Source: Chlorocebus sabaeus (Eukaryota; Chordata; Mammalia; Primates; Cercopithecidae). Taken from it: a DNA stretch of 64,000 nucleotides. The notes beneath the pieces are model-generated. The model was not told where the DNA came from, did not search any database, and was given only the letters and a program-made list of their open reading frames with translations. Positions 41,481 through 53,350 of the stretch are shown here, in pieces; position 1 is the first letter of the stretch; each line of letters starts with the position of its first letter. A program made the translations under genes and the position numbers. The stretch lies in NCBI RefSeq assembly GCF_047675955.1, contig NC_132917.1, positions 10,944,501 to 11,008,500 on the forward strand. Direction: 5' to 3'.

Positions 41481-42685
41481 GCCCAGCAGTATTCCACAGA
41501 AGCACCAGCAAATGGCATGCTTAAGGAATTGCTCTCAGTGCTGGCAAAAAGGCTTGTGGCTTAGCTTCCTCTTCAAAGTCGTCAGTTTGTCAGGATAATT
41601 CCAAGTGGCTGTGCATTTTTCACATTTAAGAAAAGGTCTGGCAATAGCACTTAGACACTCAGGTACCTCCATCAGTGATGGAATCAGGGCTGGCAAAGAG
41701 AAACTGTGGCATTTCTAAAGGCATTGTTTTCTGAAGCAATAATAGACCATTATTAGAGGGGGAAAATCTCTCATTCCATTAACAACACTGTTTAATGCAA
41801 GAGCATAAAAAAGCTTTTAAAGCTTCAACAGCAAACACACGAATTTTCTCTGTGTCTAAAAAAATATAGTCTTCAAACAATGCTCAGCCCTTAGAACAGT
41901 TCCCAAATGATGTTTTTTGTCATTAATTCTGCAGACATAAGTGCATCAGCTTGTTTTCCATAGTTCCTTCAGGAAAACTGGTCCACGAACACCGTCTGTT
42001 CAAAGATAACTTTAGGAATAAAATCTGCTTTTAGGGACGGCTATAATCCACTCTCCAAATGGCCTCTTCTTTCTGGCGGAAAGAACTCAAGAGTCACCCA
42101 ACTTCCTTCTGGTCTCTGCATCTTCTGCTGTCCCCACCCTTCCCTGGTCCTTACCTCCTGCGAGTCTCATAGCTCCGATGCCAAGCACAGAGCACCTGTC
42201 TTTCCATTCTGATTGTAAATTAACTTTTTTTCTTGGATCTCTCTCCTTCCTAGGTACCCTGATATCCTAGGTGCCTTAATATTTCTGTGAAGCAAGGGGA
42301 AGGGTCACCATTATTACATTTCAGCTCTCACCCTAAGATATTTTTGGGTTTCTCAGTTTTCTCTCCTCCCAAAAGCAACCAGTGTCATGTTTTTCTTGAG
42401 AGTCTCCGCATGGATACATATATCTGCATAGACACTTTCTATACACACATGTTTACAAACTATGTAACTAGCCTCACATTATGCTTCTAATTTTTTACGT
42501 ATATACTTAAAGGTGTTGATTTGTATATATTAATGTTTTTACATAGCCACATTTGTAAATTACCTGATGTTTAAATAGATTGTTCTAGTGGTTCTTTTGT
42601 AACACCTGATAGTAATAATGTTACCTTCTCCTTTCTAATTTGTTTGCCTCATTTCTCTTTCTCAGCTTATTGACATTAGATACTT
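41481..42685. other. Unique region with AT-rich candidate regulatory block
   Basis: No repeats recognised. 41700-41960 has clustered ATTA/TAAT sites ('gaccattattagagg', 'ccattaacaacactg'). The later part is T-rich. Confidence 0.35.
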
Positions 42686-42689
42686 AACA

Positions 42690-42870
42690 ATGCTAAATAA
42701 TAATGTGACAGAGAGAACTTTCATAAAAATTAACCATATCTTAAGCCATAAAGAAAACCTTAGTAAATTTCTAAGAGTGGAAATTGTACAAACAACATCC
42801 TCTGACCATAGGCAATAAAAGTAGTAACATGAGTAATGCACATCGCTAAGTTTACACTTAAACTTAACAA
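42690..42870 (+). mobile_element. Old L1 ORF2 fragment
   Basis: 'ttaaccatatcttaagccataaag', 'ttagtaaatttctaagagtgg' and 'acatcctctgaccatagg' are the L1 endonuclease region. Confidence 0.7.
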
Positions 42871-42884
42871 TCAATGTCTGTTGC

Positions 42885-43240
42885 AGTGTGGGTTTCCCGA
42901 GAAGCGGATGCCAAGGTGGAGTTAAGAGTGCAAAAAGTCAAAGGAAAGGGCAGGAGGCAGATAGGACAGGCAGGACACTCAGACCCCAGTCTCGCTGTCT
43001 CTGGCGCAGAGGGCGGTCTGGAGCAAGCGTCGCCTGTTAGAGTCATTCAAGGTTGGGCAGAAATGTCCAGGCTTTTCTACTGGCCTTGCTCAGTCAATAG
43101 CCAGCAGCTGCCCTGAGAACAGCATTCCTTTGGCCCAAAGCTGAGGTGGACCCTGACAAAATGGACTGGTGGAGGCTGTCAGCTGACCACCTACTCCCAA
43201 CAGGGCAGGGTCCTTTCCTGAAGGGAGAGCTGAGCAGTAC
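42885..43240 (+). mobile_element. Unnamed interspersed repeat (LTR-like), GC-rich, within L1
   Basis: Begins 'gtgtgggtttcccgagaagcggatgcc' and contrasts strongly with the AT-rich L1 on both sides, so it is an insertion or junction. I do not know its family. 50310-50470 may belong to the same one. Confidence 0.4.
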
Positions 43241-43254
43241 ATTTCTACATCTTC

Positions 43255-44860
43255 CACGATGTTAGAAACCTATAGAAAAAAAACCTAGAAAACATTCCTG
43301 AGAGAACAGAAGAAATTTTGAACAAATAGAAAGACATCCTATGTTCTTTGATAGGGAAACACGACATCACTGAGATGTCAGTTCTCCCTAAATTGATATA
43401 TAGATGTAACACAATGCTAATGAAAATATCACCATTTTTTTTTCTGGAGCTGAATAAGTTGATTATGAGGTTCATTAGACGAAAGAAATAAGCAAAAATA
43501 GCCAGGAAATTTCTGAAAAGGAAGAGTAGCAAGAAAGAGCTTTATATACCAATTAAACTATTTTTCATTAAAGAAGTGTGATATTAGTGAATGAATAGAT
43601 AAGCCAATGGAAACAAATAGAAAAATTAAATTATAGAGTCACATATAGTATAAAATAAAGAGTCTCAAATCAATGGGGAGAAGATGGACTTTTTAATAAG
43701 TGAAATTAGTTAGTATAACTAAATAAACATAGGAAAAAAGATGAAATGAAATTGTATATTTTTCATACCACACACCAGGATAAATATTAAATGGATAAGA
43801 GATAGAACTATCAACATAAAAACCTATGTAAGTGCTAGAAGAAAACATGAGTAAATTTCTCCATAATCTAGGAGTGAGAAAAACTTCCTTAACAATGACT
43901 CAAAATCCAGAAACAATAAAGAAAAAGAAGAATAAATTTGACTACATAAAAGTTTTAAAAAGGTTTTGCATATCAAACAGCAGAAGCAATGAGAAAAGCA
44001 AATACCAATTTGAGAAATATTTTATCCTTTGTCACAGGAAAAAATTTATGAAGAGCTTCTAAAAAATGAGATAAAAAATACAAAGCAAACCCTGTAGAAA
44101 AATAGTGTAAGAATATGAATAGGAAGTTTACAGAAAAATAAATAAAAATGACTTTTAACAGTATGAAAAGATGCTTAACCTTGCTCATAATAAGAGAAAT
44201 GCAAACTAAAATTATCTGAGATTCTACTTCTCACCTATTGCATTGACAAAACTCCAAAAATTTGACAACATGCTCTGTTGATGAGGATGTAGGGGCGATG
44301 TTGTTTTCATATGTTTGCTGGGGGAATGCAAAATGGTTCAACCCCTATTGTAGAAATATGGTGATATGGAGCAAAATTACATATATGCTTTTTCCCTTTG
44401 ACCCAGAAATCCCAGCTCTAAAACTCTGTCCCCAAAAGACCAAAAGACAAATGCACACGGCGATTTGTTGCAGTACTGTTTATTATAGTAAAGGACTTGA
44501 AATGACCCAATGTTGACAGGATTAAACTGGTTTTTTAACTATAGCAAACATACAATGAAATACTATACAACTATAAAATGGCATAAAGATATCTCAATGT
44601 ACTACTTACTGATTTTCAGGATATTTTATTAAGTTAATAAAAATCAAGATGGAGAAAAATGTGTATGGTATGGTATCTAAGAAAGAAGGGAAATGTGTGT
44701 GTTACATTTTTTAAATGAAAGGATAAATGATAAAATATTAAGTATTGTTATTTAAAGGAAAAGGGGAAGTATAGGGTGGAGAGAATAGGTTTAGAAGTCA
44801 GATTTCATTGAATATATCTGTCTTATGGATTTGGAATAAATAATTTATGTATCTAAAGCA
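43255..44860 (+). mobile_element. Old L1 (L1M/L1ME class), sense, ORF2 C-terminal part and 3' UTR
   Basis: 'ttagacgaaagaaataagcaaaaatagcc', 'gagctttatataccaatt', 'atgaaaagatgcttaaccttgc', 'gagaaatgcaaactaaaatta', 'ctttgacccagaaatccc' follow L1 ORF2 to its end, then an A-rich 3' UTR. Many stops in all frames. Confidence 0.8.
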
Positions 44861-45240
44861 ACGTTAAACTTTAGAAAGCAATCCCTTAGAATCAAAAGCA
44901 AAATGAAACAAATTAATCTCACTATGTATCAGGCTGTGGATTATCCTGTAAAGAAGCATCATGCAAGGGACTTTAAGTCACAGTAATTTAATTTCACCCA
45001 CCTAGTGAGATAAAACCTCTGAACAAGAGAATTTTTCCCATTCCCTCAGAGGGCAAAAAAAAAAAAAGCTTTATATTGTTTTTGCTGTTCTTATTGTTGG
45101 CCATAGTTTTAGTAGCATTCTGAAACTATTGTGCATGTTCTGTGGGATAAAGAAAGCAAGTAATTATGTTAAAGTAAATTAAATGAATTTTTGGATTAGA
45201 ACAAAGAAGTGCAGATGTAAGATAAACAAGCTTAACAAAA
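44861..45240. other. AT-rich, unassigned
   Basis: Between two old L1 blocks. Contains a 13-A tract at 45056-45068. Possibly more L1 3' UTR. Confidence 0.4.
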
Positions 45241-45244
45241 ACTG

Positions 45245-46190
45245 TGTAGGTCTACACTTTGCTAGTGCTGGCCAGTGAAAAAACCAGAAAACAATGACTA
45301 ATCAAGATAATAGGCACCCCTAACATCTAATTGTGGTCATAAATACCAGTTCCCACTAAAATGAGCCCGGGCTCCTTAGAGAAATAACTAATTCCAAGTC
45401 CAGTACAGGAAATGTGAAGGACTGCCTGGAACATTACAAGGCATACAAAGAAATCAAAGTATGGCACATTCAAAGGAAAAAAATAAATCAACAGAAACTG
45501 TCTCTGAAAAAGACTTGGTGGCAGATCTAGTAGACAAAGATGTTAAAATAACTGTCATAAAGATGTTTAAAAAAAATTGAAGGAAAATGTGGAGAAAGGC
45601 AAGAAAGCAATGTATGACCAAAATGGAAACATTAAAAAAGAGGATAGAAAACCTCAAAAGAAACCAAAAAGAAATTCTGGAGCTGAAAACTGTAACAACT
45701 GAAATGAAAATTTCACTAGAGAGATTCAGAGGCAGGTTTGGGCAGGCAGAAGAAGAAATAATTGGTGAACTTAAAGATAGGACAATAAAAATTATCAAGT
45801 CTTAGCAAAAAAAACAAAAAGCAAAAAAACAAACAAACAAAAAAAAACTGAAGAAAAGTAATCAGAGACTATGGGACCTGTGGAACACTATTAAGCAGAC
45901 CAACATTCACACTGTGGAAGTCTCAGAAGAGAGACAGAAATGGGCAGAGAGAATATGTGAAGAAATAATGGCTGAACACTTCTCATACAAAGTATAAGGA
46001 TGTAATTTTGTGACAACAATAAGTTAAAGGGGTGAGAACAGAGTTGTAAAGAAGCAGAGTTTGTATAAGCTATTGAGGTTAAACTGGTAAAAGTTCAAAA
46101 TAAAGTGTTATAAGTTTAGGATGTTAAATATGACTCCCATGTTAACCACAAAGAAAATAACTATAGAACATAATACAAAAAGAAATAAGA
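45245..46190 (+). mobile_element. Old L1 (L1M class), sense, ORF1 region
   Basis: 'gaaactgtctctgaaaaagac', 'ataattggtgaacttaaagatagg', 'gggacctgtggaacactatt', 'gaagaaataatggctgaacactt' are ORF1-region phrases of L1M. Confidence 0.75.
45587..45805 (+). pseudogene. L1 ORF1 coiled-coil remnant
   Basis: A 72-residue frame rich in K, E and R with heptad-like leucines (for example METLKKRIENL and EEIIGELKDR), typical of the L1 ORF1 N-terminal coiled coil. It stops shortly after and lacks the RNA-binding part, so it is a dead fragment. Confidence 0.7.
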
Positions 46191-46191
46191 A

Positions 46192-47022
46192 AGAAATTGC
46201 ATTTGTACTTTTATATAAAATCAATTTTCCAAATGTGTATAGGTCTATTTCTGGATTCTGTTCTTTCCACTGATCTATTTTTTCACTGATACCATAACTG
46301 TCTTAATCATAACAACTTTATATTAAGTCTGAAAATAAATTCATGCAAGTTTTCCAACTTGGTTCTTTTTCAAAGTTCTTATGACTATTATAGTTCCTTT
46401 TTCCCTTCATACTATTTTAAAATCAGCTTGTTAATATTCATAAAAAGTCCTACTAAAATTTAGATTGTGATTGTGCTGAATCTGTAGATCAATTTAGGGA
46501 GAAGACCATATTATTAATATGGAATCTTCCAATCCATGAACATAGAATATCCATTAATTTATTTAAGTCATCCTTGATTTCTTTCACCTCCTCTTAAAAT
46601 TTTTTAGCATACTGATCCTAAATATATTTTGTTAGATTAATACGTATTTTTTTGAACCATTATAAATGGTACTGTTTTTTAAATTTCAAATTCCAATTGT
46701 TTAGTGCCAGTATAAAAAAAAATAATTTTTTGTAAAATGATTTTGCATCCTATGTTGTTAATAAGTTCACTTATTAGTTTTAGGAAATTTTGCATACATT
46801 CTATGGAATTGTCTACAAACAGTCATGTCATCTATGAATAGCAAATGTTTTATTTCCTTCCTTTATCAATCTAAAAGGCTTTTATTTCTTTATCTTGCCT
46901 TATTGTATGGGCTAGGATTTCCAGGACAACGTTAAATATGAGTGGTGAGAGCAAATGTCCTTGCCTTGTTCTTATTCCTAGGGAAAAGCATTTAGTCTTT
47001 CACCATTAAGTATGATGTTAAG
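46192..47022 (-). mobile_element. Old L1 (L1M class), antisense, part 1
   Basis: 'tgatctattttttcactgatacc', 'gaatcttccaatccatgaac', 'gagcaaatgtccttgccttg', and 'ttcaccattaagtatgatgtt' are reversed L1 ORF2. It is cut by the sense L1PA at 47035 and resumes at 48500. Confidence 0.8.
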
Positions 47023-47034
47023 AAAGTTTTCTTC

Positions 47035-48487
47035 AAACTGTGCTACAAGGCTACAGTAAACAAAACAGCATGGTACTGGTACCAAAATGGACACATAGAC
47101 CAATAGAACAGAAGAGATCCCAAAAATAAGACTGCACATCTTCAACCTTCTGATCTTTGACAAACCTGACAAAGGCAAGCAATGGGGAATATATTCTCTA
47201 TTTAATAAATGGTGCTGGGAAAACTGGCTAGCCATATACAGAAAACTGAAACTGGACCCCTTCCTTATACCTTATACAAAAACTAACTCAAGATGGATTA
47301 ATGACTTAAATGTAAAACCCAAAACCATAAAAACCTTAGAAGAAAATACAGGCAATACCATTCAGGAATTAGGCATGAGCAAAGATTTTATGATGAAAGT
47401 GCCAAAAGCAATTGCAACAAAAGCTAAAGTTGACAAATGGGATCGAATTAAACTAAAGAGCTTCTGCACAGCAAAAGAAACTATTATCAGAGCAAACAGA
47501 CAACCTACAGAATGGGAGAAAATTTTTGCAATCTACTCATCCGACAAAGGTCTAATACCGAAAATTTACAAGGAACTTAATAAATTCACAAGAAAAAAAC
47601 AACCTCATCAAAAAGTGGTAAAAGGATATGAAGAGACACTTCTCAAAAGAAGATATCTAGGCAGCCAACAAACATATGAAAAAAAGCTCAACATGACTGA
47701 TCATTAGATAAATGTGAATTAAAACCACAATGAGATACCATCTCACACCAATCAGAATGGCAATTATTAAAAAGTCAAGAAACAACAGATGCTGGCGAGG
47801 CTGCAGAGAAATAGAAATGCTTTACACTGTTGGTGGAAATGTAAATTAGTTCAACCACCGTCGAAGGCAGGGTGGCAATTCCTCAAGGATCTAAAGCCAG
47901 AAATACCATTTGACCCAGCAATCCCATTCCTGGGAACATACCCAAAGGAATATAAATCATTCTATTATAAAGATACCTGCACAGGTATGTTTATTGCAAC
48001 ACTATTCACAATAGCAAAGACTTGCAACCAATCCAGATGTTCACCAATGATAGACTGGATACAGAAAATGTGGTACATATACACCATCAAATACTATGCA
48101 GCCATAAAAAGGAATGAGATTATGTCCTTTGCAGGGACATGGATGAAGCTGGAAGCCATTATCCTCAGCAAACTAACACAAGAACAGAAAACCAAACACC
48201 ACATGTTCTCACTCATAAGTGGGAACTGAACAATGAGAACACATAGGCACAGGGAGGGGAACAACACACACTGGGGCTTGTCGTGGGGGCAAGAGGAGGG
48301 AGAGCATCAGGACTAATAGCTAATGCACGTGGGGCTTAATACCTAGGCAATAGGTTGATAGATGCAGCAAACCACCATGGCACATGTTTACCTATGTAAC
48401 AAACCTGTACATTCTGCACATGTATCTTGGAACCTAAAATAAAACAATTTTTTTAAAATAAAGGAAAGCACAAAAATCTCATTTAAA
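47035..48487 (+). mobile_element. L1PA-class L1, 5'-truncated, sense
   Basis: 1.45 kb: ORF2 from the post-RT region to its stop at 48229, then the L1PA 3' UTR ('gcacagggaggggaacaacac', 'gcaccatggcacatg'-like text) and an A-rich end. Flanked by target duplication aaagttttcttc at 47023-47034 and 48488-48499. It is a classic target-primed insertion into the older antisense L1. Confidence 0.92.
47040..48229 (+). pseudogene. L1 ORF2 C-terminal remnant
   Basis: Two open stretches (47375-47707 and 47789-48229). The first contains AKVDKWDRIKLKSFCTAKET. The second includes FDPAIPFLGTYPKEYKSF and MWYIYTIKYYAAIKRNEIMS and ends at the natural ORF2 terminus, LISGN. Endonuclease and reverse-transcriptase domains are missing and frames are broken. 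No activity is expected. Confidence 0.88.
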
Positions 48488-48499
48488 AAAGTTTTCTTC

Positions 48500-49215
48500 T
48501 ATTCCTACTTAGTTGAGTGTATTTATGACAATTGGATATTTAATTTTGTCAAATGTTTTGCCTGCATCTTTTGTGATGGTCATATAATTTATCTTTTTTG
48601 GTCTGTTAATATGATTAATTACATTGATTGACTTTCAAATGTTGAATCAGCCTTGCATTCCTGGGATAAGTCCCATATAATGATGCTGTATTGTCCTTTT
48701 TATGTATTACTGGATTCAATTTGCTAATATTATGTTGAAGATTTTGTATCCAAGTTAATGAGGGGTATTTGTAGTTTTCTTATAGTGTCTTTGTCTTGTT
48801 TGATATCAGAGGAGTAATGCTGGCCTCATAACATGAGTTGAGAAATATTTCTTCCTCTTCTACTTTCTCTAAGCAATTGTGTAGAATTGGTATTATTCTA
48901 CTTAAATGTTTGGTAGAATTTGCCAATGAAACCATCTAGTCCTGGACTTTTTTTTTTCCAGAAAATTTTAACTATGAATCCAATTTCCTTAATAAATGTT
49001 GATATTTGTAGTATATTCAGGTTATGTATTTTTTAATGAATGTTGGTAGCTTTTCTTTTTCAAAGCATTCATCAGTTTAGTACAAGTTATCCTGTTTATA
49101 GGCACAGAGTTATTCACAGTATACCCTTATTATCTGAATGTCTGTAGGGTCTGTAGTGATATCCTACACTCGGATTTCTGATTTTAGGAATTTGTGTGTC
49201 CTCTTCTCTTAAAAA
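48500..49215 (-). mobile_element. Old L1 (L1M class), antisense, part 2
   Basis: Resumes the element of 46192-47022: 'gttgagtgtatttatgac', 'tgaatcagccttgcattcctgg', 'gtttgatatcagaggagtaatgctgg', 'accatctagtcctggac'. Degraded reverse-transcriptase region. Confidence 0.8.
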
Positions 49216-49216
49216 C

Positions 49217-49438
49217 TAGTTTTTAATTGACAAAAATTGTGTACATTTATGGTGTACAGATGATGTTCTGATACCTGTATACATTGTAGAATGACTAAAA
49301 CAAACTAATGTATTTTACTCACACATTTATTTTTTGTGTTAAGAATATTTCAAATCTACTGTCTTAGCAATTTTCAAGTATTTAGTACATTGATATTAAC
49401 TAAAGTTATCACATTGTACAATAGATCTGTTGATTCCC
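49217..49438 (-). mobile_element. L1MA-type 3' end, antisense, nested
   Basis: 'tttttaattgacaaaaattgtgtac', 'catttatggtgtacagatgatg', 'acattgtacaatagatctg' match the reversed 3' end of L1MA/L1PB, a different element from the L1M around it. Confidence 0.72.
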
Positions 49439-50078
49439 TTTTTTATATTGGTCAGTTTGGCTAAATGTTTATTAATTGCGTTGATATTTTACCAAATACT
49501 GATATGGGGTTTCATTGATTATTTTCTATTATTTTTCTATTTTCAGTGGCATTGATTCATGCTGCTATCTTTACTAGTTCCTTTCTTCTTCTTGAATGTA
49601 GTGTGTTCTTCTTTTTCAAATTCCTTAAGATATAAGTTACTGACGTGAGGCATTTTCCTTTTCTAATATAAGCACATAATGCTGTAAATTGCCGTAAGCA
49701 TTGCTTTAACTGCATCTCAGAAATGTAGATCTGTTGAATACATCATTCTTCAGGTTTGGTTTCCCTCCCCAATCTGCCTTCTATTTTTAACTTTTTGGTA
49801 TATTTTGTCTGGAGCTTTTAGTTGTAATTGGTGGGAAGGAAAGGCTGTAGTGAGCTTATTTCATCTTGGCTTACACTAGACATCTATACAACCTATTACA
49901 TTAATTATATCATTTAGTTCTGTATCATTAATTAGTTCTTTGGCTACTTGATTTGTCATTGCTGAAAAATATGAATTAATATCTTCCACTATTAATGTGT
50001 TTCTTTTTCTCCTCATATTTTCTGTAATTTTTGCTTCATGGGCGTTGACTCACGTAGCTTTATAATTGGAAAGCATCT
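49439..50078 (-). mobile_element. Old L1 (L1M class), antisense, part 3
   Basis: 'gatatggggtttcattgatt', 'ctttcttcttcttgaatgtag' and 'ctgcatctcagaaatgtag' continue the reversed ORF2 toward its 5' end. Confidence 0.72.
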
Positions 50079-50310
50079 TAGTTTGGGTTTCACAAAAGGT
50101 ATGCTGTATTCAGTTTATAACAAATTACCACCAACGGAGTGCATTAAAACAACAGCCTTTTATTTTGCCACAGTTTCTGTTGTTCAGAGGTCAAGACATA
50201 ACCTAGCTTCTCTGCTCAGGATCTCAAAAGGTTGAAGTCAAGGTGTTAGCTGGGGCTATGATCTCAGGAGGTGGGAATCTTGGGGTCATTTTAGAATTCT
50301 GTCACCACGT
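50079..50310. mobile_element. LTR-like old repeat, unassigned
   Basis: 'tataacaaattaccaccaacgg', 'ttaaaacaacagccttttattt' and 'aggttgaagtcaaggtgttagctggggc' resemble reversed MLT-like LTRs. Family and ends are uncertain. Confidence 0.4.
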
Positions 50311-50470
50311 AGACCCTGAGACAAGAACTTGGGTTGTTTATTTGGAAGGTGATCCCGGGAAACAGGAGTGAGAGCGCGGGAAGTGAGACAGGGGAGACTG
50401 CAGCAGGGAAGGAAGAAGCCATGGTCCACGTGCATTATTAAGGTCACTGCTGCAGGCGCTCAGAGGGTAA
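50311..50470. mobile_element. Unnamed interspersed repeat fragment
   Basis: 'ggttgtttatttggaaggtgatcccgggaaac' and 'gtgagacaggggagac' look like the same unnamed family as 42885-43240. This is my impression from word order and is not verified. Confidence 0.3.
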
Positions 50471-50494
50471 CTGGCATCTCTTATGCTAGACAAA

Positions 50495-50825
50495 GTCACT
50501 TTGGAAACATTATGCTAAGTAAAACAAGGCACACACAGAAGGACAAGTATTGTGTGATTTCACTTACGTAAGGTATCTAGAGCAGGCAAATGCATAGAGA
50601 CAGAAAGTAGAATAGAGGCAACCAGGGGCTGGGGGTGGAGGAGGAGGAATTATTGTTGAATGGGTACAGAGTTTCTATTGGGGATGACGAATCGCTTGGG
50701 TATAGATAATGGTCATGGGTACACAATGTAGTGAATGTACTTAAAGCCATTGACTCATGCACTTCTGAAGAGTTAAAATGATTAATATTATGCAATGTAT
50801 TTTTACCCTCCTTCTCTCAAAAGAA
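50495..50825 (+). mobile_element. L1M 3' UTR fragment
   Basis: 'gtattgtgtgatttcacttacg', 'agacagaaagtagaatagaggc', 'accaggggctgggggtgg', 'ggtcatgggtacacaatgtag' are L1M 3' UTR in sense. Confidence 0.78.
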
Positions 50826-51198
50826 ACAACACCCCGCAGTCTGACAGGCCAGGAATGGGCGTTTGGTATTTGCTTCAGAAATGGGGATGGGTAGGAAGCT
50901 GTTGTGGGGAGGGAGGTGCTTGGGCTTTGAGGACACCTGGAGAAGCCATCCCTTGGAATTTGTTGTTGATCACATGCGGCCTCCAGGTGCCCCCAGAGCC
51001 ACTGGGCGCTGACAGCTCACCTTGATGGAGTCATCTTCAAGCAGATGAGGCAAACGAGCAGCCCGGCCTGTTACTCTGCACCAGTGGGTGAAAGATGATC
51101 ATTATTAAGAAGGAAAGCACAGTCCATTTGTCATTTTTGACATTCGAAGTTCAGAAGGTCCTGGTGACCGTGGAGTTCCCTTCCTGCAGGATGTGACA
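50826..51198. other. No gene seen; unique sequence
   Basis: GC-balanced unique sequence. A 76-codon frame has no domain. Confidence 0.4.
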
Positions 51199-51375
51199 GG
51201 CCATTTACAAAGCCAGCCCTAGATCTTTTATAGTCATTCAATTTACGTGAAGCAAGCACAGCTTGGGGCATTGAAGCAGTATAATTTTAACACTTAATTA
51301 CATTGCTTCCTCATTGACGAGACAGCTGCATCGGATGCAATTTGTCATTTCATTAGGCAATAAATATTGAAAACA
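51199..51375. other. Repeat-free AT-rich block, candidate conserved non-coding element
   Basis: Contains 'cttaattacattgcttcc', 'gagacagctgcatcgg' (E-box CAGCTG) and 'catttcattaggcaataaat'. This mix of homeodomain and E-box sites in unique sequence is typical of developmental enhancers. Inference only. Confidence 0.35.
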
Positions 51376-51632
51376 GCAAAGCAAAACAATGTGGGCAAGC
51401 ACAGCCCCAGCCCAGCAGCAGCTGACGGCACTGGCGTATGGTAGTGATAGCAGCGGGGCCACCTGTGCGACCTCACCCTCACCGCTTCCTCAAAATCAGC
51501 CACAACCACCACCAATACACAGGCCCACAGTCGTTGGTGATTTTGATGCCAAACTGTCTGTCCTTCATTAGAAAGACATAGAGTTACCTTTTGTGGGCCC
51601 CTGGCAAATGACTGAGTCAGAAAGCAGAATTG

Positions 51633-51949
51633 TGGCCTGGCGCAGTGGCTCACACCTGTAATCCCAGCACTTTGGGAGGCTGAAGCGGGTAGATCACCTG
51701 AGGTCAGGAGCTTGAGACCATCCTGGCCAACATGATGAAACCCCACTTCTACTAAAAATAACAAAAAGTAGCCGGATGTGGTGGCAGGTGCCTGTAATCC
51801 CAGGTACTCGGAAGGCTGAGGCAGGAGAATCACTCAAACCCGGAAGGCAGAGGTTGCAGTGAGCTGAGATCACGCCATTACACTCCAGCCTAGCGACAGA
51901 GTGAGTCTCCGTCTCAAAAAAGAAGGAAAGAAAGAAAGAAGGAAAGAAG
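51633..51949 (+). mobile_element. AluS-type SINE with GAAA-rich tail
   Basis: 'tggcctggcgcagtggctcac' to 'gagtctccgtctcaaaaaa', then a GGAAAGAAAG tail. Its 5' target duplication aagcagaattg is at 51622-51632. The matching copy is at 52489-52499, past the nested Alu and the microsatellite, so both arose within or after this Alu. Confidence 0.92.
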
Positions 51950-52245
51950 GGGCCCGGTGCGGTGGCTCAAGCCTGTAATCCCAGCACTTTGGGAGGCCGA
52001 GACGGGTGGATCACGAGGTCAGGAGATGGAGACCATCCTGGCTAACACGATGAAACCCCATCTCTACTAAAAAATACAAAAAACTAGCCGGGCAAGGTGG
52101 CGGGCGCCTGTAGTCCCAGCTACTCGGGAGGCTGAGGCAGGAGAATGGCGTGAACCCGGGAGGCGGAGCTTGCAGTGAGCTGAGATCCGGCCACTGCACT
52201 CTAGCCTGGGCGACAGAGCGAGACTCCTTCTCGAAAAAATAAATA
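51950..52245 (+). mobile_element. AluY of Old World monkey type (AluYR-like), nested in an Alu tail
   Basis: Low divergence. Reads 'ggtggctcaagcctgtaatc', 'gagaatggcgtgaacccgg' and 'gagatccggccactgcactc', the cercopithecid AluYR signature. Inserted in the GAAA-rich tail of the previous Alu. The tail begins as (AAAT)n and passes into GAAA. Confidence 0.93.
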
Positions 52246-52488
<243 letters not shown>

Positions 52489-52499
52489 AAGCAGAATTG

Positions 52500-52984
52500 C
52501 TCTCCTCAGGGCATCCTCACCGGGTGTGAGATTTGCAGTGGAAGGCAGGCTGGAGTTGTGCATGAGAAGAGAACCTGGGAGCTGCAGACAGAGAGCACAG
52601 TGAGGTTGGTGCTGCCAAGGGGCTGGGCTGGGAAGGGCAGGGGGATTGGTGGAGGCAGACATTAAAACTGGAGGACATTCCAGACCAAGGGAGCAATGAA
52701 CAAGGAGAAACCATGCATGAGCTGGGGACAGCCGGGAGGCCAGTTGACTAGAACAGAGACACCACTGGAGGCTAGGGGACTGAGAGAAGGAGGGGCTGGA
52801 TTCCTGGGGTCTCAGGATCAGATCTGCCTGCAGAGGCAAGGCTTCGAGCACCTCTCCAGATAGGCGGACATTCAAGGAGGCATCCCAGCTCACTTCCCTC
52901 CCTGACCTCTGAAGCAGCCTTCCTGCAGATGTGGCCGACAAGAACGTGATTAACGCCCTCGTCCTCGTCATGATCACGGTGGTG
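52500..52984. other. No gene seen; unique sequence
   Basis: GC-rich unique DNA. Open frames extend into it from the microsatellite only. Confidence 0.4.
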
Positions 52985-53060
52985 GTTAGCGCTTGTTGTG
53001 CACCTACTATGTGCTAAGCACTGTGCTCAGGGCTTCACGTGCAGCCCCGCTCTCACACTC
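52985..53060 (-). mobile_element. MIR/L2 fragment, antisense-like start
   Basis: 'ttgtgcacctactatgtgctaagcactgtgctcagggc' fits reversed MIR (or L2 sense). The two share this motif, so the class is uncertain. Confidence 0.5.
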
Positions 53061-53350
53061 AGAGACTCGGCTCTACCATGCACTCTCTCGCAGCCGGTTG
53101 GGGTCACTGAGGCAGAAACAGGGCCAGGCCGGCCCCTGCCAAGTTCCTGTAGGCTGAGCCATGTGGGATCCGTGCATGGTAAGATCTGCCTGTGAACCCT
53201 ACTCTGCCAGCACATCTGTAAGGGGAAAGGGAAAACCTGCAGCAGACTCCCTGGGTGGCCTGGGCAGAGGGGAGGGGGAGGAGAGCCTTGCATCGCCACG
53301 ATGGAACACAGACTCTGCTCGGCAGCCACATGTCGTGGCCTTTCTTTATT
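53061..53350. other. No gene seen
   Basis: Unique, GC-rich between a MIR-like fragment and an Alu. Confidence 0.4.
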
